A stretch of 64,000 nt of DNA, from positions 24,466,317-24,530,316 of the forward strand of contig CM055876.1 in assembly GCA_029582165.1 (NCBI GenBank), given 5' to 3'. The translations under genes were made by a program, and so were the position numbers. Every line of letters starts with the position of its first letter. The first letter of the stretch is position 1. The notes beneath the pieces were generated by a model. It was given only the letters and a program-made list of their open reading frames with translations, searched no databases and was not told where the DNA came from. The DNA comes from Portulaca oleracea. Its lineage: Eukaryota; Streptophyta; Magnoliopsida; Caryophyllales; Portulacaceae. Shown piece by piece: positions 9,858-21,220 of the stretch.

Positions 9858-11050
9858 TGTAGACACCGGATTTTGTACCGGTATTAGTTTTAGTTATTTG
9901 TAAAAATAAGCTAGGCGAGTAGTTTGGTAGCATGCAAACCCATTTCTTTGCTAGCCCGAGAGTAAGCAAAGGAGCGCAGCAATTACGGTCCAACCTGGCG
10001 GAGTTCGCTGGACCAAAGCCTGGCTCAGCTCGTTAGGAACCCGTCTGGGTTGCTGGGCCAAAGCCTGGCTCAGCTCGGCAGGAACCCGTCTGGGTTCCTG
10101 GGCTGAGTTCCGTCGAGGCGGCCATGATGCTAACCCTAAACGCTTTTTTTTCTCCCCCTATTCCACTATAAATTAAACCCTTTTTTCCCTTCCATACACA
10201 CCAAGGATATGTTAGAGTATTGACACTAGCATATTCTCTCCATCTCTTCTCTCCCTTTGCATGCTGCTTCACTAAAGGTTAGCACAGTTGTAGTTGATGT
10301 AATCCATATGGCATAATCTATGGAATTCATTCTTTTTTATTTTTCTTTGTTTTGCATGATTTTAATGATGGATTTGTGAAATTCCTATTTAGTTCCTCCC
10401 TCTTAACCTTTTGTTTTGCTTTAATTTAATTCTAGTAGAGTCTATTCGTTGAATAGGCGGATTTGATGATTTTAATTGTCAGATTCGTAACCTTACCCCC
10501 GAATCCGTCTCTGGGTTCGTAGGCCGGAGTTGATTATTAAAATGGTTTGTTGTTTTTCTCCTAAAATTCAACTGGCGACTCTATTTTCATACTTTGGAAT
10601 TTTCCTTTTTCTACGGTTTTTATGACCTAATTTGGGATTAACGCCAAAGGTAATCCGGTCTGGTTCAATCCATGAACCCAGGCGGGTTCCTGTCCTCTTT
10701 TCACTCTCTTTTGCTTCGTCTCTTTATTCGGTGAAATTCGCAGATAGCGCAAGGAAACCCGACTTGGTTCCTGTCCTCTTTTCTCTCTTTGTTTTTCTCG
10801 AACCCGTCTTGGTTCTAGCAGTGAACCCAGACGGGTTCCTGGCGCTTTCCCCCCTTTCTTTTTATCGTTTTCCCTTTCTTTTTTTTAAAAGGTGAATCCT
10901 AGGCTCACGGCGCATAAATCTTTTTCTTAATCTGTTAACGAAAACATTCTTAAAAGTTCAACCTTATTTAAGGTTAAGCAATCCTAGTCGGCTCCCAATC
11001 ACTTTTAAGTAGCGCCGCGAAAAAGGTCCATCAATTTTTCGGGGTCTACA
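9858..11050 (+). repeat. 3' LTR of element A (complete, 1193 bp)
   Basis: Begins TGTAGACACCGG and ends GGGGTCTACA. U3 holds a near-perfect duplication of about 44 bp (about 10010-10095), each copy ending in the GGAACCC-GTCT-GGGTT palindrome. TATAAATTAA at 10167-10176 is a likely TATA box, which places the structured block at 10429-10551 in the transcribed leader. Homologous to the solo LTR at 22732-24407 at both termini and in that block. Confidence 0.9.
10167..10176 (+). promoter_or_regulatory. TATA box of element A LTR
   Basis: TATAAATTAA follows a pyrimidine-rich stretch and sits 310 bp into the LTR, with CTTTGCATGC and the structured block downstream. Confidence 0.5.
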
Positions 11051-12832
11051 CCTTGGTAAGTGTTTCGGAACTTTAGCCCTAAGTTCCTTTCAGCGGCCAC
11101 ACATCACACTTACATAGGTAGTCTTTGAAATTTACCGCCCCTGTAATCAGGCTCCCCAAAGTCTATTAAGAGTGTCACTACTCAACCTCTTGCCAATTGT
11201 CATTACAGATATTAAGCATCACTTAACCTGAGATTTATAAAATCGATGCTTCCTACTACTTTAGACAACTCCGTACTTATTTGAACTTTAGAAATTAGTG
11301 GTATTCCAATTCGTAAAGTTGAGTCATTGTTGTGAAGTAGTAGATATTTAGGCTACTTAACCCATCTCTAACAACAAGGTCCACTAGATATATAAGTATA
11401 TCTTTACCATGGCCTCAATAAGAATATCTTCATCATAATATGAACAAACCATCATATTATTTTTCGGATATAATGACACTATACCATGTGTAAATTTGAT
11501 ATGGAACCTCTTATATGCTTATCATCCAAAACACCATGGATACAAACTTGTTAACAAAATAATCTCGCTCTTGACAAACCACTTAACCTTTGATTTATAT
11601 GGAAATCGAATTTCCAACTTATTAGTAATTAAACCATTACATCTCAATCCTTTGTTACATACTTGAACTTATAACTTTAACTCATTGAATACACAATGGT
11701 TTCATAATCATGAATGAATATATTGTGGAGTAGACTACCAAGTATATGATTATACAATCATATTACCTTGGTTGTATTCTCTCCTTTTATATTTAAGTCT
11801 ACCCTTCAAAGCATATAGCTATGAAGACTTAAACATAATACTTAAACTATATCATTACTAAATCCATTGATATCATCATGAATTTAGAATAATCAAATGT
11901 ATAAAAACTATACACTTCTTATGTAGCAAATAAACTTGATATATGCATACTCAACTTATACAAACAACATAGACCATTCTCAATCACGGTTATCCGGAAA
12001 CCTCATAAATTAAACTTTATGAACTTGTAAAACATGAAAATAACCATTTCCATAATCATGAATTATAGCCTACCACAAGTATGCATAATTCCTTGTGAAA
12101 CCTTTCTTATTTCCTACTACATGCTCTTATAAACTTGAAAATTTTAACAAGGACAAACATGTATTCAACATATATTTATGAATACACTAAAACACATGAG
12201 TAATCATGATCAATCTTATACTTATCTAATCATGTTTGATGCTTTATATGTCATTACTAAATGAATACAAATATGTAAACATATACATATTGACACATAA
12301 AGCATACAAAAGTATGAAATCTTCTCATATACCTTATGCAATCCATTCACTTATTTCATAAAGAAATTCATCTTATAGTGAACTTGCACTTAATAAACTC
12401 TTATCATATTAACATATGATTGAATAACATGAGAAGCTTACAACAATCAAATATGTAGACAAATATGAATAATTTACATTGCCTAAGAACATAGTAGCAA
12501 GTACATGACTTACAACTACTTAAACTAGCATGTAGTAAAATTGGTTCATACTTAAGTTTACTAGCATGATCAAATTCATAATATTAAATGAATAAAACTC
12601 CACTCTTATCAAGAATAAAGCATGTTCTTGTTTACTTATATATCCATGAATAAAGGAAATTAACAATTTATGATTCTACATTACTCATATAATCACATGA
12701 ATCAATTTTGCACTTAGGAAAAACAAGCAAAATTGCCTTAAACACTTATAGGGTCAAGTGATTATTCTTAAACTTGTCATGTCATAATCAATCATAGAGT
12801 CAAATACTTATTTTAATCAAACAACCAAAACT
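11051..12832. other. AT-rich non-coding element, left part
   Basis: No open frame of note on either strand. Base composition is strongly AT-biased, with frequently recurring words such as ACTTAT, AACTTG and CATGAAT. The same composition resumes after the LINE at 18445, and the LINE target duplication joins the two parts. Element A is inserted into its left part. It is best explained as a very long LTR or leader of a minus-strand retroelement, but I do not recognise the family. Confidence 0.5.
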
Positions 12833-12860
12833 AAAAATTGAAGCAGAAGTTTGCAGCAGC

Positions 12861-14511
12861 ATGACAAGGGAGAACGACATAGTCTTGGCTACTAGGAAGC
12901 AGGAGTTTGCTATCTTCGTTGGAAACCTACCGGAGGATCTTGACAAGTATGGGTTAAAGGGCATATTCAACAAGATTGGAGGTGTAAAGGAGACCATAAT
13001 TCCGTAGAGGCGAGGAGCAAAGGGAAGATATGGATTTGTCCACTTCTGGAGCAACGACAAGGTGGAGGACAGTATCAGAATCATGAATCAAAAAAATAAT
13101 AAGAGGTCACAAAATCTGGGTTCAGAGAGCCAGAAGAAGAGTGAGAAATAGGAAGAGGAAGATAAAACAGGAGTGGAGAAGGAAGGAGGTGAATGGGAGC
13201 AAAGACTCGAATGGAAATTTTGAGGAAGAGAGGCCAAATGTGAGAATCGAAGGTGAAGTGAATGAGGAGTTGATGGAGTGGTTACAAAGAAGTGTTGTAT
13301 GCACCAGCCCGTATCCGAGGGATCTAATGACAATGTCGTCAACAATTATGCAAGCTGTCGGTCCTGTCTCAAAGATAACAGCCTTGAGTGGGTCTAAATT
13401 CATAGTAATCATGGCATTAGAAGAGGAAGCAGAGGCTTTGATTAACAACCCAGGCGATCTGGAAGTATGGTTTGAGGACATCAGGAAGTGGTCAAGATAT
13501 GAAACCTATGAGGAACGAAGGGCATGGATTAATGTTCATGGTGTACCACCTCATGCTTGGAAGCTAGAAAATTTCCAAAAGTGTGTCCAACAATGGGGTC
13601 GAATAGTAAGTCTCGGGCAAGAAATCAGCAAAGTTGAACATTTCGAGAACATGAGGATCCAGATTGTGACAAAAACTCTTGCAAGAATTGAAGGTCTAGT
13701 CCTGCTAACGGTGGATGACTGCTCTTATAAAGTACATATCAAAGAGGCTTACACTTTTGTTCATATCCCAACTTCGAGGCCCAAGGAAGTTGATGAATGT
13801 GGTGCTCTAGAAAGTCAAGATGATTGTGATTATCATGATGGCGATGAAGTTGATCCTCACGGTGGAATTCATGAATCAGAAAGTCTGGATTGCAGTGACA
13901 ATGATCAAGAAGTCCAAAAGTTGCCGAGAGAAGTTGTAAGGTCGGTGTATATGGCTGGAACAAAAAATGAAACAGCAAAAAGACAGGGTAGCAGCCCAAG
14001 AGCATTAAACTCAGAGCATGACAAGAATGAAAAATCAAAGACACATTTAAGAGGAGGGTTAGAAGCTGAAGAGATTAGGACATTGGCAGAGCAAGTGGCC
14101 ACGCTTGAAGGGAAGGTTTTGAGAGCCTTGGGAAGAAACAACCTAGAAAACAGTGTGGCAGCTCAGGAGACAATTGACAGCTGTAGTAATTCTAGGAGAT
14201 TTAGTGACGAATTTAGAAATCTACACTCCATTCAAATTGAAGAAAGTGATAATCTAGTGCAAGCAAAGCAGGCTGGAGACTTCCAAATTGAGACACAACA
14301 GATTGAGGATTTCAACTCAGAAGAAGTCAGAGACAAAGTACGAGCTCGAAGAGTTATAGTCGAAGATGATATCGGATTTAGGCTGCTTGAAGATTTTGAG
14401 GAAGCTAGTCATTCATTAGAAGAGGAGATCATTAGAAACAAAGAAGAAAGAAGTGCAAGCAAAAGAAGATCAAAGAAGAGCAAGAGGAGTACTAGGAAAC
14501 GGAGCTATTGA
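12861..14511 (+). pseudogene. LINE ORF1: RRM plus DUF4283-like RNA-binding protein, broken
   Basis: From ATG 12861 the protein shows an RRM: IFVGNLP (RNP2) near residue 18 and, after an in-frame TAG at 13005-13007, KGRYGFVHF (RNP1). Around 13141 the reading moves to the next frame, which stays open to the TGA at 14509-14511. That long part contains a DUF4283-like core (RRAWINVHGVPPHAW, then FQKCVQQWGRIVSL), followed by an acidic, then lysine-arginine-rich tail. Plant L1 ORF1 proteins bind the element RNA and assist priming at the nick. The tail ends one base before the ORF2 start. One stop and one frameshift separate the RRM from the rest. Confidence 0.8.
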
Positions 14512-14512
14512 G

Positions 14513-17500
14513 ATGAGGATTGGTGTATGGAATGTACGTGGAATTGGAGCTGCTGGCAAAAGGAAATACATTAGAGACATAACACAAAAGGAGCAACTTA
14601 CCATCATGGGGATTGTGGAGTCCAAGCACGCGTCCTTTGATCAGAAGGACGTCATGAGGTGTTGGGGGAATGGTTGTATAGGTTGCTCGCACATAATGGC
14701 GCAAGGAAGGTCTGGTGGCCTTATCATCATGTGGGACAAGGAAGAATTTCAATGTGTCATTGAAAGGAAGGGTGAAAGATGGATCTGCCTGGATGGCAAA
14801 TTTGTGAAGGAAGAATTAGATTGTGCCATAATTCTGGTATACGCTCCAAATGAGGGCAATGCAAGGCGGGAACTGTGGAATCAGCTAATAAGCTTCAGGT
14901 CCACCATCACCTCTTCGATAATATTAATGGGGGACTTTAACGAAGTTCTTTGTCCAGAAGAGAGAAGGGACTGTCAGGAGTTGACGGCAGGAATGAAGGA
15001 TTTTGCGGAATTCATACAAGAAATGGAGGTGCAAGACGTACCTATCAATCAAAAATTTACCTACATCGGATCAAATGCAGCGAGTCGTCTTGATCGAATC
15101 ATGATTGATTGCAGATTAAGTACTGAATTCCAGATGATTCAAGCCTACTGTGGTGATCGACATCTTTCCGACCATTTTCCAGTGATTCTCAAAACGGCAA
15201 CCTTGGATTGGGGTCCTGTACCTTTTAGGATACAGGATGTTTGGCTTAACGTGCCAACCTTTGCAGAGAATTTTAAAAAGGAATGGTTCAAGAAAGCAAA
15301 TATGTCGGTTCATAAGCGATTGAAAGCAGTTAAGCAGCCTTTGAAGAGTTGGAGCAGAAATGTGTTTGGAGATGTTAATTCTAAGATTAAAATCCTGGAG
15401 GATGAATTTAAGAAAATTGACGCAACGGCTCTTGAAACCAGCCTCAATCAGTGTGACTATGCAAGAAGAGAAGCTCTACGAGCTCAGTTGCAGGTGTGGT
15501 TAATCAGGAAGGAAAGAATTTGGAGACAAAAATCAAGATGTCAGTTTTTGAAGGCTGGTGATAAAAACACCAAATTCTTTCATATGCTCGCAACCATAAG
15601 AAGAAGGAGGAAAGTATTGGAGGATATTGAAATAGATGGTATCAAATACACTAATGCAAAGGACATAAAGGAAAAAGTACGAGAATTCTACAGGAGATTT
15701 TATCAAGAGAAGAAGAGAACCAGTAAAGCAGACATTACTGATTTGGACCTGAAAAAACTCTCAGACAGTGAAAGAGAAGCACTAGAATCAAGAGTAACAA
15801 AAGAGGAGATCTCAAATGCGGTCAAGCAATGCAATCCAGACAAAGCTCCTGGATACGATGGGTTCAACATGAGAAGCATTCAACATCTATGGCCAATCAT
15901 TGAAAATGATTTCTGCAATTACATTATTGGAGTGCTGGAAGGTAGGTAGTGGTCAAAGACCATTAACGCAACGTGGGTGACATTAATCCCAAAGAAGCTA
16001 AAGGCCAAGGATATAAAAGACTTTCGACCAATTAGTATGATTGGTTGTATCTATAAAATTATATCCAAGGTGTTGAGCAATAAGCTGAGACAGGTTATGC
16101 CGAGCATAATTGGTGAAACCCAAACTGCATATATTACTGGTAGACAAATTGTGGATGGGGCACTAATTGCATCTCAAACCATCTCATGGCTAAAAAGGAA
16201 GAAAAAAGGTGGGGTCTTGCTAAAGTTGGATTTTCAGAAGGCCTATGACTCGGTAGAGTGGGATGCATTGGAGCAGATAATGGAGCATATGGGATTTGGG
16301 TTCAGGTGGATTATGTGGATGCGAAACTGTGTGAGCACTGCAAGCATTTCCTTGATAATCAATGGTGCTCCGTCAAAACCGTTTGAGATGAGGAGGGGAT
16401 TGAGACAAGGGGATCCGTTATCACCCTTTCTTTTTGCAATGGTTGGTGAATTGCTGAGTGTGATGCTGTCTCGGGCTGCCGAGAAAGGTCACATAGATGG
16501 AATTTCAGTTGGGACAAAGAATGTGAGGATTACTCACCTTCAGTTCGCGGACGACATGTTGGTATTTGCAAAGGATGATGAAGAACAGCTAATAACAACC
16601 AAGTCGATCTTGGAGCTGTTCGAAAGCTTCACTGGCTTGACAATCAATTATGCCAAATCAAGCCTTTATGTGTTTGGCAGGGACAGCACATGGACGCAGC
16701 GAGCTGCCAGAATATTTAAGTGTGGCGTTGGAGATCTACCAATGATGTACCTAGGTTTTCCTATTGGGGAAAATATGAGAAGGAAAGACGCTTGGAAGCC
16801 TGTCTTGTAAAAAATACAAACAAAGCTCAAAGGCTGGAAGACCAGTTGCCTCTCTAAAGCTGGCAGGCTAGTGCTGATCAAAACGGTACTCAACAACATG
16901 CCTAACTATTATCTCTCTCTACTTAAAAAGCCAAAATCAGTTGCAAGAGAGATAATTGGAATGCATCGCCGGTTTTTCTGGGGTGGAAAAGATAGTGGGA
17001 GGATAAACGCAACCATCAAGTGGAGTGTAATTCAAAGAGCTAAGACATATGGTGGGCTTGGTGTAGGTGATGTCGAAATGAAAAATCTAGCCTATCTTTT
17101 CAAATGGTGCTGGAGATATGGGCCTGAAGAAGGTGTCCTATGGAGAAGAGTCGTCAATTCGATTCACAATGAGGATGAATGCCTCTTGCCTAATCCATAC
17201 AAGCTGAGGCAGCCGGGTGTGTGGAGAGAAATCAAGAAAGCAACGAGGGAAGAAAGACATTGCCAGGCTGCTGTCAAGCAAAATCTGAAATCACAGTTGG
17301 GGGATGGAAGGAAAGTGCGTTTTTGGGATGACAAGTGGATGAATACGGATGCGTTACGAGAGCAATTTGTAGATTTGCACAAATTGTCTTCACAGAAGAA
17401 ATGTGTTGTGGCTGATATGGGGTGGTTTGAGGGCCATTGTTGGGTGTGGTATCTTACGTGGATCAAGGAGCTAGATGCAATGGAAAAGGAAAGGGAAGCT

Positions 17501-18086
17501 GTGCTAATAAATAAAATGAAAGATTTCCATCCGGTTAGAGGTGAATCAGATAGACTTATGTGGATACAAGGTCAGAGAAGCTATCAAGCAAGCTGAAACA
17601 TTAGCCATGAGTGAAGTCCAGGTTGATTCTTTGGTGGTCAAAGCATGGATGAAGCTTGCTCCACCTAGAGTTGAAGTGATGGTGTGGACTGCATTGGCCG
17701 GGAGATTGAACACAAGAGCCTTTCTGCAAAGAAAAGGACAGATTAGTGAGGAGGAAAACTACTGTCCACTTTGTCGACAGCAGAGGGAAGATGTAGACCA
17801 TTTGTTTATTCAGTGTCACTTTGCTAGGCAGGTCTGGCAGGAAGTAGTGCAAAGTCTGGAGCAAAGATTAATATATGAATGCACCTTCAAAGAATGGTTC
17901 AAACAATGGATAGAAACAAGGATCCCAAACAAGATCAGGAAGAAGATATGGATTGCAAGCAGCTTTGCTACTATTTGGACATTGTGGAAGCACAGGAACG
18001 AAATCATACATGACAGAAGAGATCCAGATCTGTCATCAGTGATAGACCTCATTAAAAGGAGAGTGACAATGTGGGCTGCTGTTTGA
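14513..18086 (+). pseudogene. LINE ORF2: endonuclease-reverse transcriptase, broken
   Basis: Starts ATG at 14513 (MRIGVWNVRGIG). Endonuclease motifs in order: WNVRG, VESKH, MGDFNEV, SRLDRIMID and LSDHFPV. The RT follows, with LIPKK, FRPIS, LDFQKAYDSV, RRGLRQGDPLSPFLF and FADDMLVFAKDD. A TAG at 15947-15949 and a TAA at 16808-16810 interrupt a single otherwise continuous frame. Near 17541-17596 a +1 shift leads into the C-terminal zf-RVT region (APPRVEVMVWTAL, CPLCRQQREDVDHLFIQC). The product would nick target DNA and reverse-transcribe the LINE RNA. No RNase H domain follows. The copy is inactive. Confidence 0.92.
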
Positions 18087-18444
18087 AGGAAAATATACCA
18101 TACTCGGAGGAGGAATCGGCGAGGAACTTCAATCAAATCCCCAGGATCTTCAATTGAGTCAGAGCTAGAAGTAGCAAAGGCAAGAAGGAGAAGCTTAATG
18201 TCGCTGGCTATGGAGCAACTGGAAATGTTTTGATGCAGAATGAAGAACGATGGAATTAGGGATATGACTTGTTTTTTTAATCATTTTTGGGTTGTAGAAC
18301 CCTTTTGTTAGGGTGAGTTTGTGAACCCAAGTTTTGTGGTTCTGGAAAGTGTACTGGGCCTGTGCCCATTATCATTATTATGGTGAATAAATATTTGGGC
18401 CACTGCCCATAATTTTTCGAAAAAAAAATCAAACAACCAAAACT

Positions 18445-21220
18445 TAGGTCCTCTTGGCATGCTTGAATAAATCATAAAACTCTATAAGCATTCATAAACA
18501 TGAATCACATGACAAGACACTTGTAAATATGCATGAAAGTCAATACTTAAATTAATTTCATACTTGACTTAAACTTAGTACAAAGACTTAACAAAACATA
18601 TAAAATTTCCTTTGCATAATTAGCTAAGAAAATTAGCCATAAGTAAGAAAATTAGCCAAATAATCTTGTAGGTTCAACTTGTTAGAAATAATCATGAGTC
18701 TTTACTTATGCAATATCTTATAAGCATAGAAAGCTTTCTTATCAACTTTATACATATTATGAATTCACATAATTGAATCCATATTATATATACTTAATAA
18801 TATTTTGAAATAGCCTAGACAACTTGTATATATGTACCTTATATTTATATATACCATTAATCATATAAACATGATTAATCATTTGTCTTTCTTATTAACT
18901 TGTGTACTCTTATATTTCCAATAGCTAGGAAATTATATTAGCCATTTACAAACTTAATTGTACAAAATAAATCACATATGATTTCTCATATATAATTACT
19001 TATATGGCTTCTTGTACACAAACTTGCTATTTCATCTTAATAACCACATAATGTTGTCAATAACTTATCCACATATATAAGCACATATATATGCACTTGT
19101 AAAATAATGATAATAATAACTTATTATGCTTTTCTTATTATAATACTTATAAGCATAATAAAAATATACTCATGATAATAATAGAAATTTGAACCTTGAT
19201 GCAGACATAACTTATAGTGGATTTCATAAAACAATAAACAAGCCACTTGTATGCATTCAAATAATTCTCATAAAAATTACACTTATATGCAAAGTCTATC
19301 TTAATAATCAAATTCATATTTGACTTTCAATTGCATAAACTCATTGTAATAATTGAATCATAAACTTAAGATAACCAAATAGAATTTCATGGCAAGTGGC
19401 AACTTATAAATTAAAAACATAATACTTTTGCCAATTACTTATATTCTATTTTCATGTTTCAAACTTAAACATAAAATTAACTTGTTAATCATGCTATTAA
19501 ACAATAATTAAATAATAACAGGCAAAACAATAAGCATGAAATCACTCATAGCTATCACTTATAAACATGGAACAAATTTCCAATTATGATGTTAATAAAA
19601 GGTCTAATCAACTTGTACTCATCCTTCATATTAATATCAAAACAATAGGCGGAATAAACTTAATTATACTTTTAACATGTGAATAAACATGGAAAAATTC
19701 AGATTATAAGAAGCAAATTATAATCTTGCCACAATGAATTTCCACATTAAACACCTTAAAAACTTGAAACTTAAAACATCCAACCAAAGAATCTTTTAAG
19801 GACAATAACATCATCCTCATTACTAGTATGAAACTTCCATGTAACTTAATATCATAGCCAACTTAAAACATATAGCTAAATAAACTTTGTAACTTATGTA
19901 GGTGTTCAATGGTGCACTTAATAATATAAATAAATAAATACTTATTTTGACTTTTCTTGCACCATCCTTCCACAACGTACTACCTTAACATGGAATTTCA
20001 ATAATCTTATCCTTAATGGCAGTTCTTATAAACCAATTAAACATGTCAAAGGTAATAAAACATTTTCATTGGTATTAACTTGATAATCTTAAGAGGCAAC
20101 TTAAACATGGTCAATGCACATGCATGTAACCCCTAAATAAACAACAACTTAATTACCTTTGACCTACTTGTAAATGACTTGTTGTTACCTTGCCCTTAAA
20201 CCATGTAACCCTCATTGCATAATCACGCGACAATTTCCATCATGAACATTAAGATCTTGTCCTTGTATTGCCACTCTTGTGTATCAATTTCTCATCTATA
20301 CCAAACACATATAGATAAGCAATTGATTAACAAACTTTTAATCATTAAACTTGCTCAATAAAACATAACAAACTTATATGAAAAATTGATACTAATAAAC
20401 TTGTGAAATATAAACTTATCTTTGTAATCACTCTTGAATCTTGGAAGTTCAACTCTTAGCCACCTCCAATCTTGTCTCGTAAACTAGTTCTTAAGATTGT
20501 TGGAAAATGATGTTTGACAATGACTTGAATCTTCATCATCTTCTCTTAGCATCTTGATCTTCTTGCGGTACACGTGACAAGACGGAGATTGAACTTAATA
20601 ATCATACGGTTATCTTGTTTTGATATCGCTAAGAGTCATGGCCTCCTACTCATTTTCCTTAAGAACTATTTACTGTACCGTAAATGTTCAAATGGATAAA
20701 ACTTAGCTCTTGTCACACTCAAGACATAGGTTTCTCACTTGATTCTCTCAAGTACAGTTGCAATCTATACTTGAGAGGATGTGATTATAGAAAGAAGGAA
20801 TTGATGCTTATGTTCATCTCAAATGGCTTGGGAATGTCTCCTATTTATAGGAGAATTCCATCCTAATCCAACCCTAATCACACCCCTTAGTCAAAGGTGT
20901 AACTAAGGTCCTTAATGAAGAATCAAGACCTTGGCTTGGTCATGATAATATAGCTGTTGGATCTTAGTAGCGAACTTAATATTGATATTATAAACTTAAT
21001 ACTCAAAATTATATAGCCGTTAGTATTAAAAACACATTATGGGTTCCAACACGGTCCGTGTGGATGTAACACGGTCCGTGTGGATGTAACACGGTCCGTG
21101 TGGATGTAACACGACCCGTGTTGAGCCCAGAATCATTTTTCATGGTTTCTAGAGACCAACACGAACTGTGTTGGTCTCTTATGAACTCATGTTGATCATA
21201 TTCCTTATACTTGTTCCACA
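18445..21220. other. AT-rich non-coding element, right part with LTR-like end
   Basis: Continues the AT-rich sequence interrupted by the LINE. On the minus strand TATAAATAGGAG (about 20836-20847) is a good TATA box, and the plus-strand sequence ends TTGTTCCACA at 21220, so the minus strand would begin TGTGGAACAAG, a possible LTR start. After 21221 the sequence becomes copia gag. No coding frame was recognised in this stretch. The end near 21050-21180 carries a cluster of palindromic repeats. Confidence 0.45.
21048..21179. repeat. Palindromic repeat cluster, ACACGG/CCGTGT type
   Basis: Three tandem 20-bp units of AACACGGTCCGTGTGGATGT start at 21049. A variant follows with arms AACACG and CGTGTT around ACC (21108-21122). 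Then comes a larger hairpin with 12-bp perfect arms AGAGACCAACAC and GTGTTGGTCTCT around GAACT (21151-21179). Each site keeps a CACG...CGTG or CAC...GTG core while the outer arm bases differ but still pair. Confidence 0.85.

Larger units (their letters stand above)
1..11050 (+). mobile_element. Non-autonomous Ogre/Tat-like LTR retrotransposon (element A), 5' end cut by window
   Basis: A direct repeat of positions 1-773 and 10267-11050 marks two LTRs. The complete 3' copy begins TGTAGACACC and ends GGGGTCTACA. A tRNA-type primer site follows the 5' LTR and a G-rich polypurine tract precedes the 3' LTR. About 9 kb of interior shows no gag, protease, RT, RNase H or integrase motif in any frame I read. 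It holds an antisense plant mobile domain gene (about 4.6-6.4 kb) and two tandem arrays (6.5-6.9 and 8.7-9.8 kb). LTR termini and the purine tract resemble the Ogre/Tat group of Ty3/gypsy, where extra antisense ORFs are known. The element would need proteins in trans. By eye the LTRs differ by about seven substitutions and one 11-bp indel, so insertion is fairly recent. The left target duplication lies outside the window. Confidence 0.8.
12833..18426 (+). mobile_element. Full-length L1-type LINE, broken
   Basis: Flanked by an 18-bp target duplication AATCAAACAACCAAAACT (12815-12832 and 18427-18444). The short A tail merges with the second copy. ORF1 carries an RRM and a DUF4283-like region. 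ORF2 has an apurinic endonuclease, reverse transcriptase (FADDM at 16544-16558) and a C-terminal zinc-binding region. Two stop codons and one frameshift in ORF2, and a stop plus frameshift in ORF1, make this copy inactive. The 5' end just ahead of the RRM start suggests a near full-length insertion. Confidence 0.93.
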
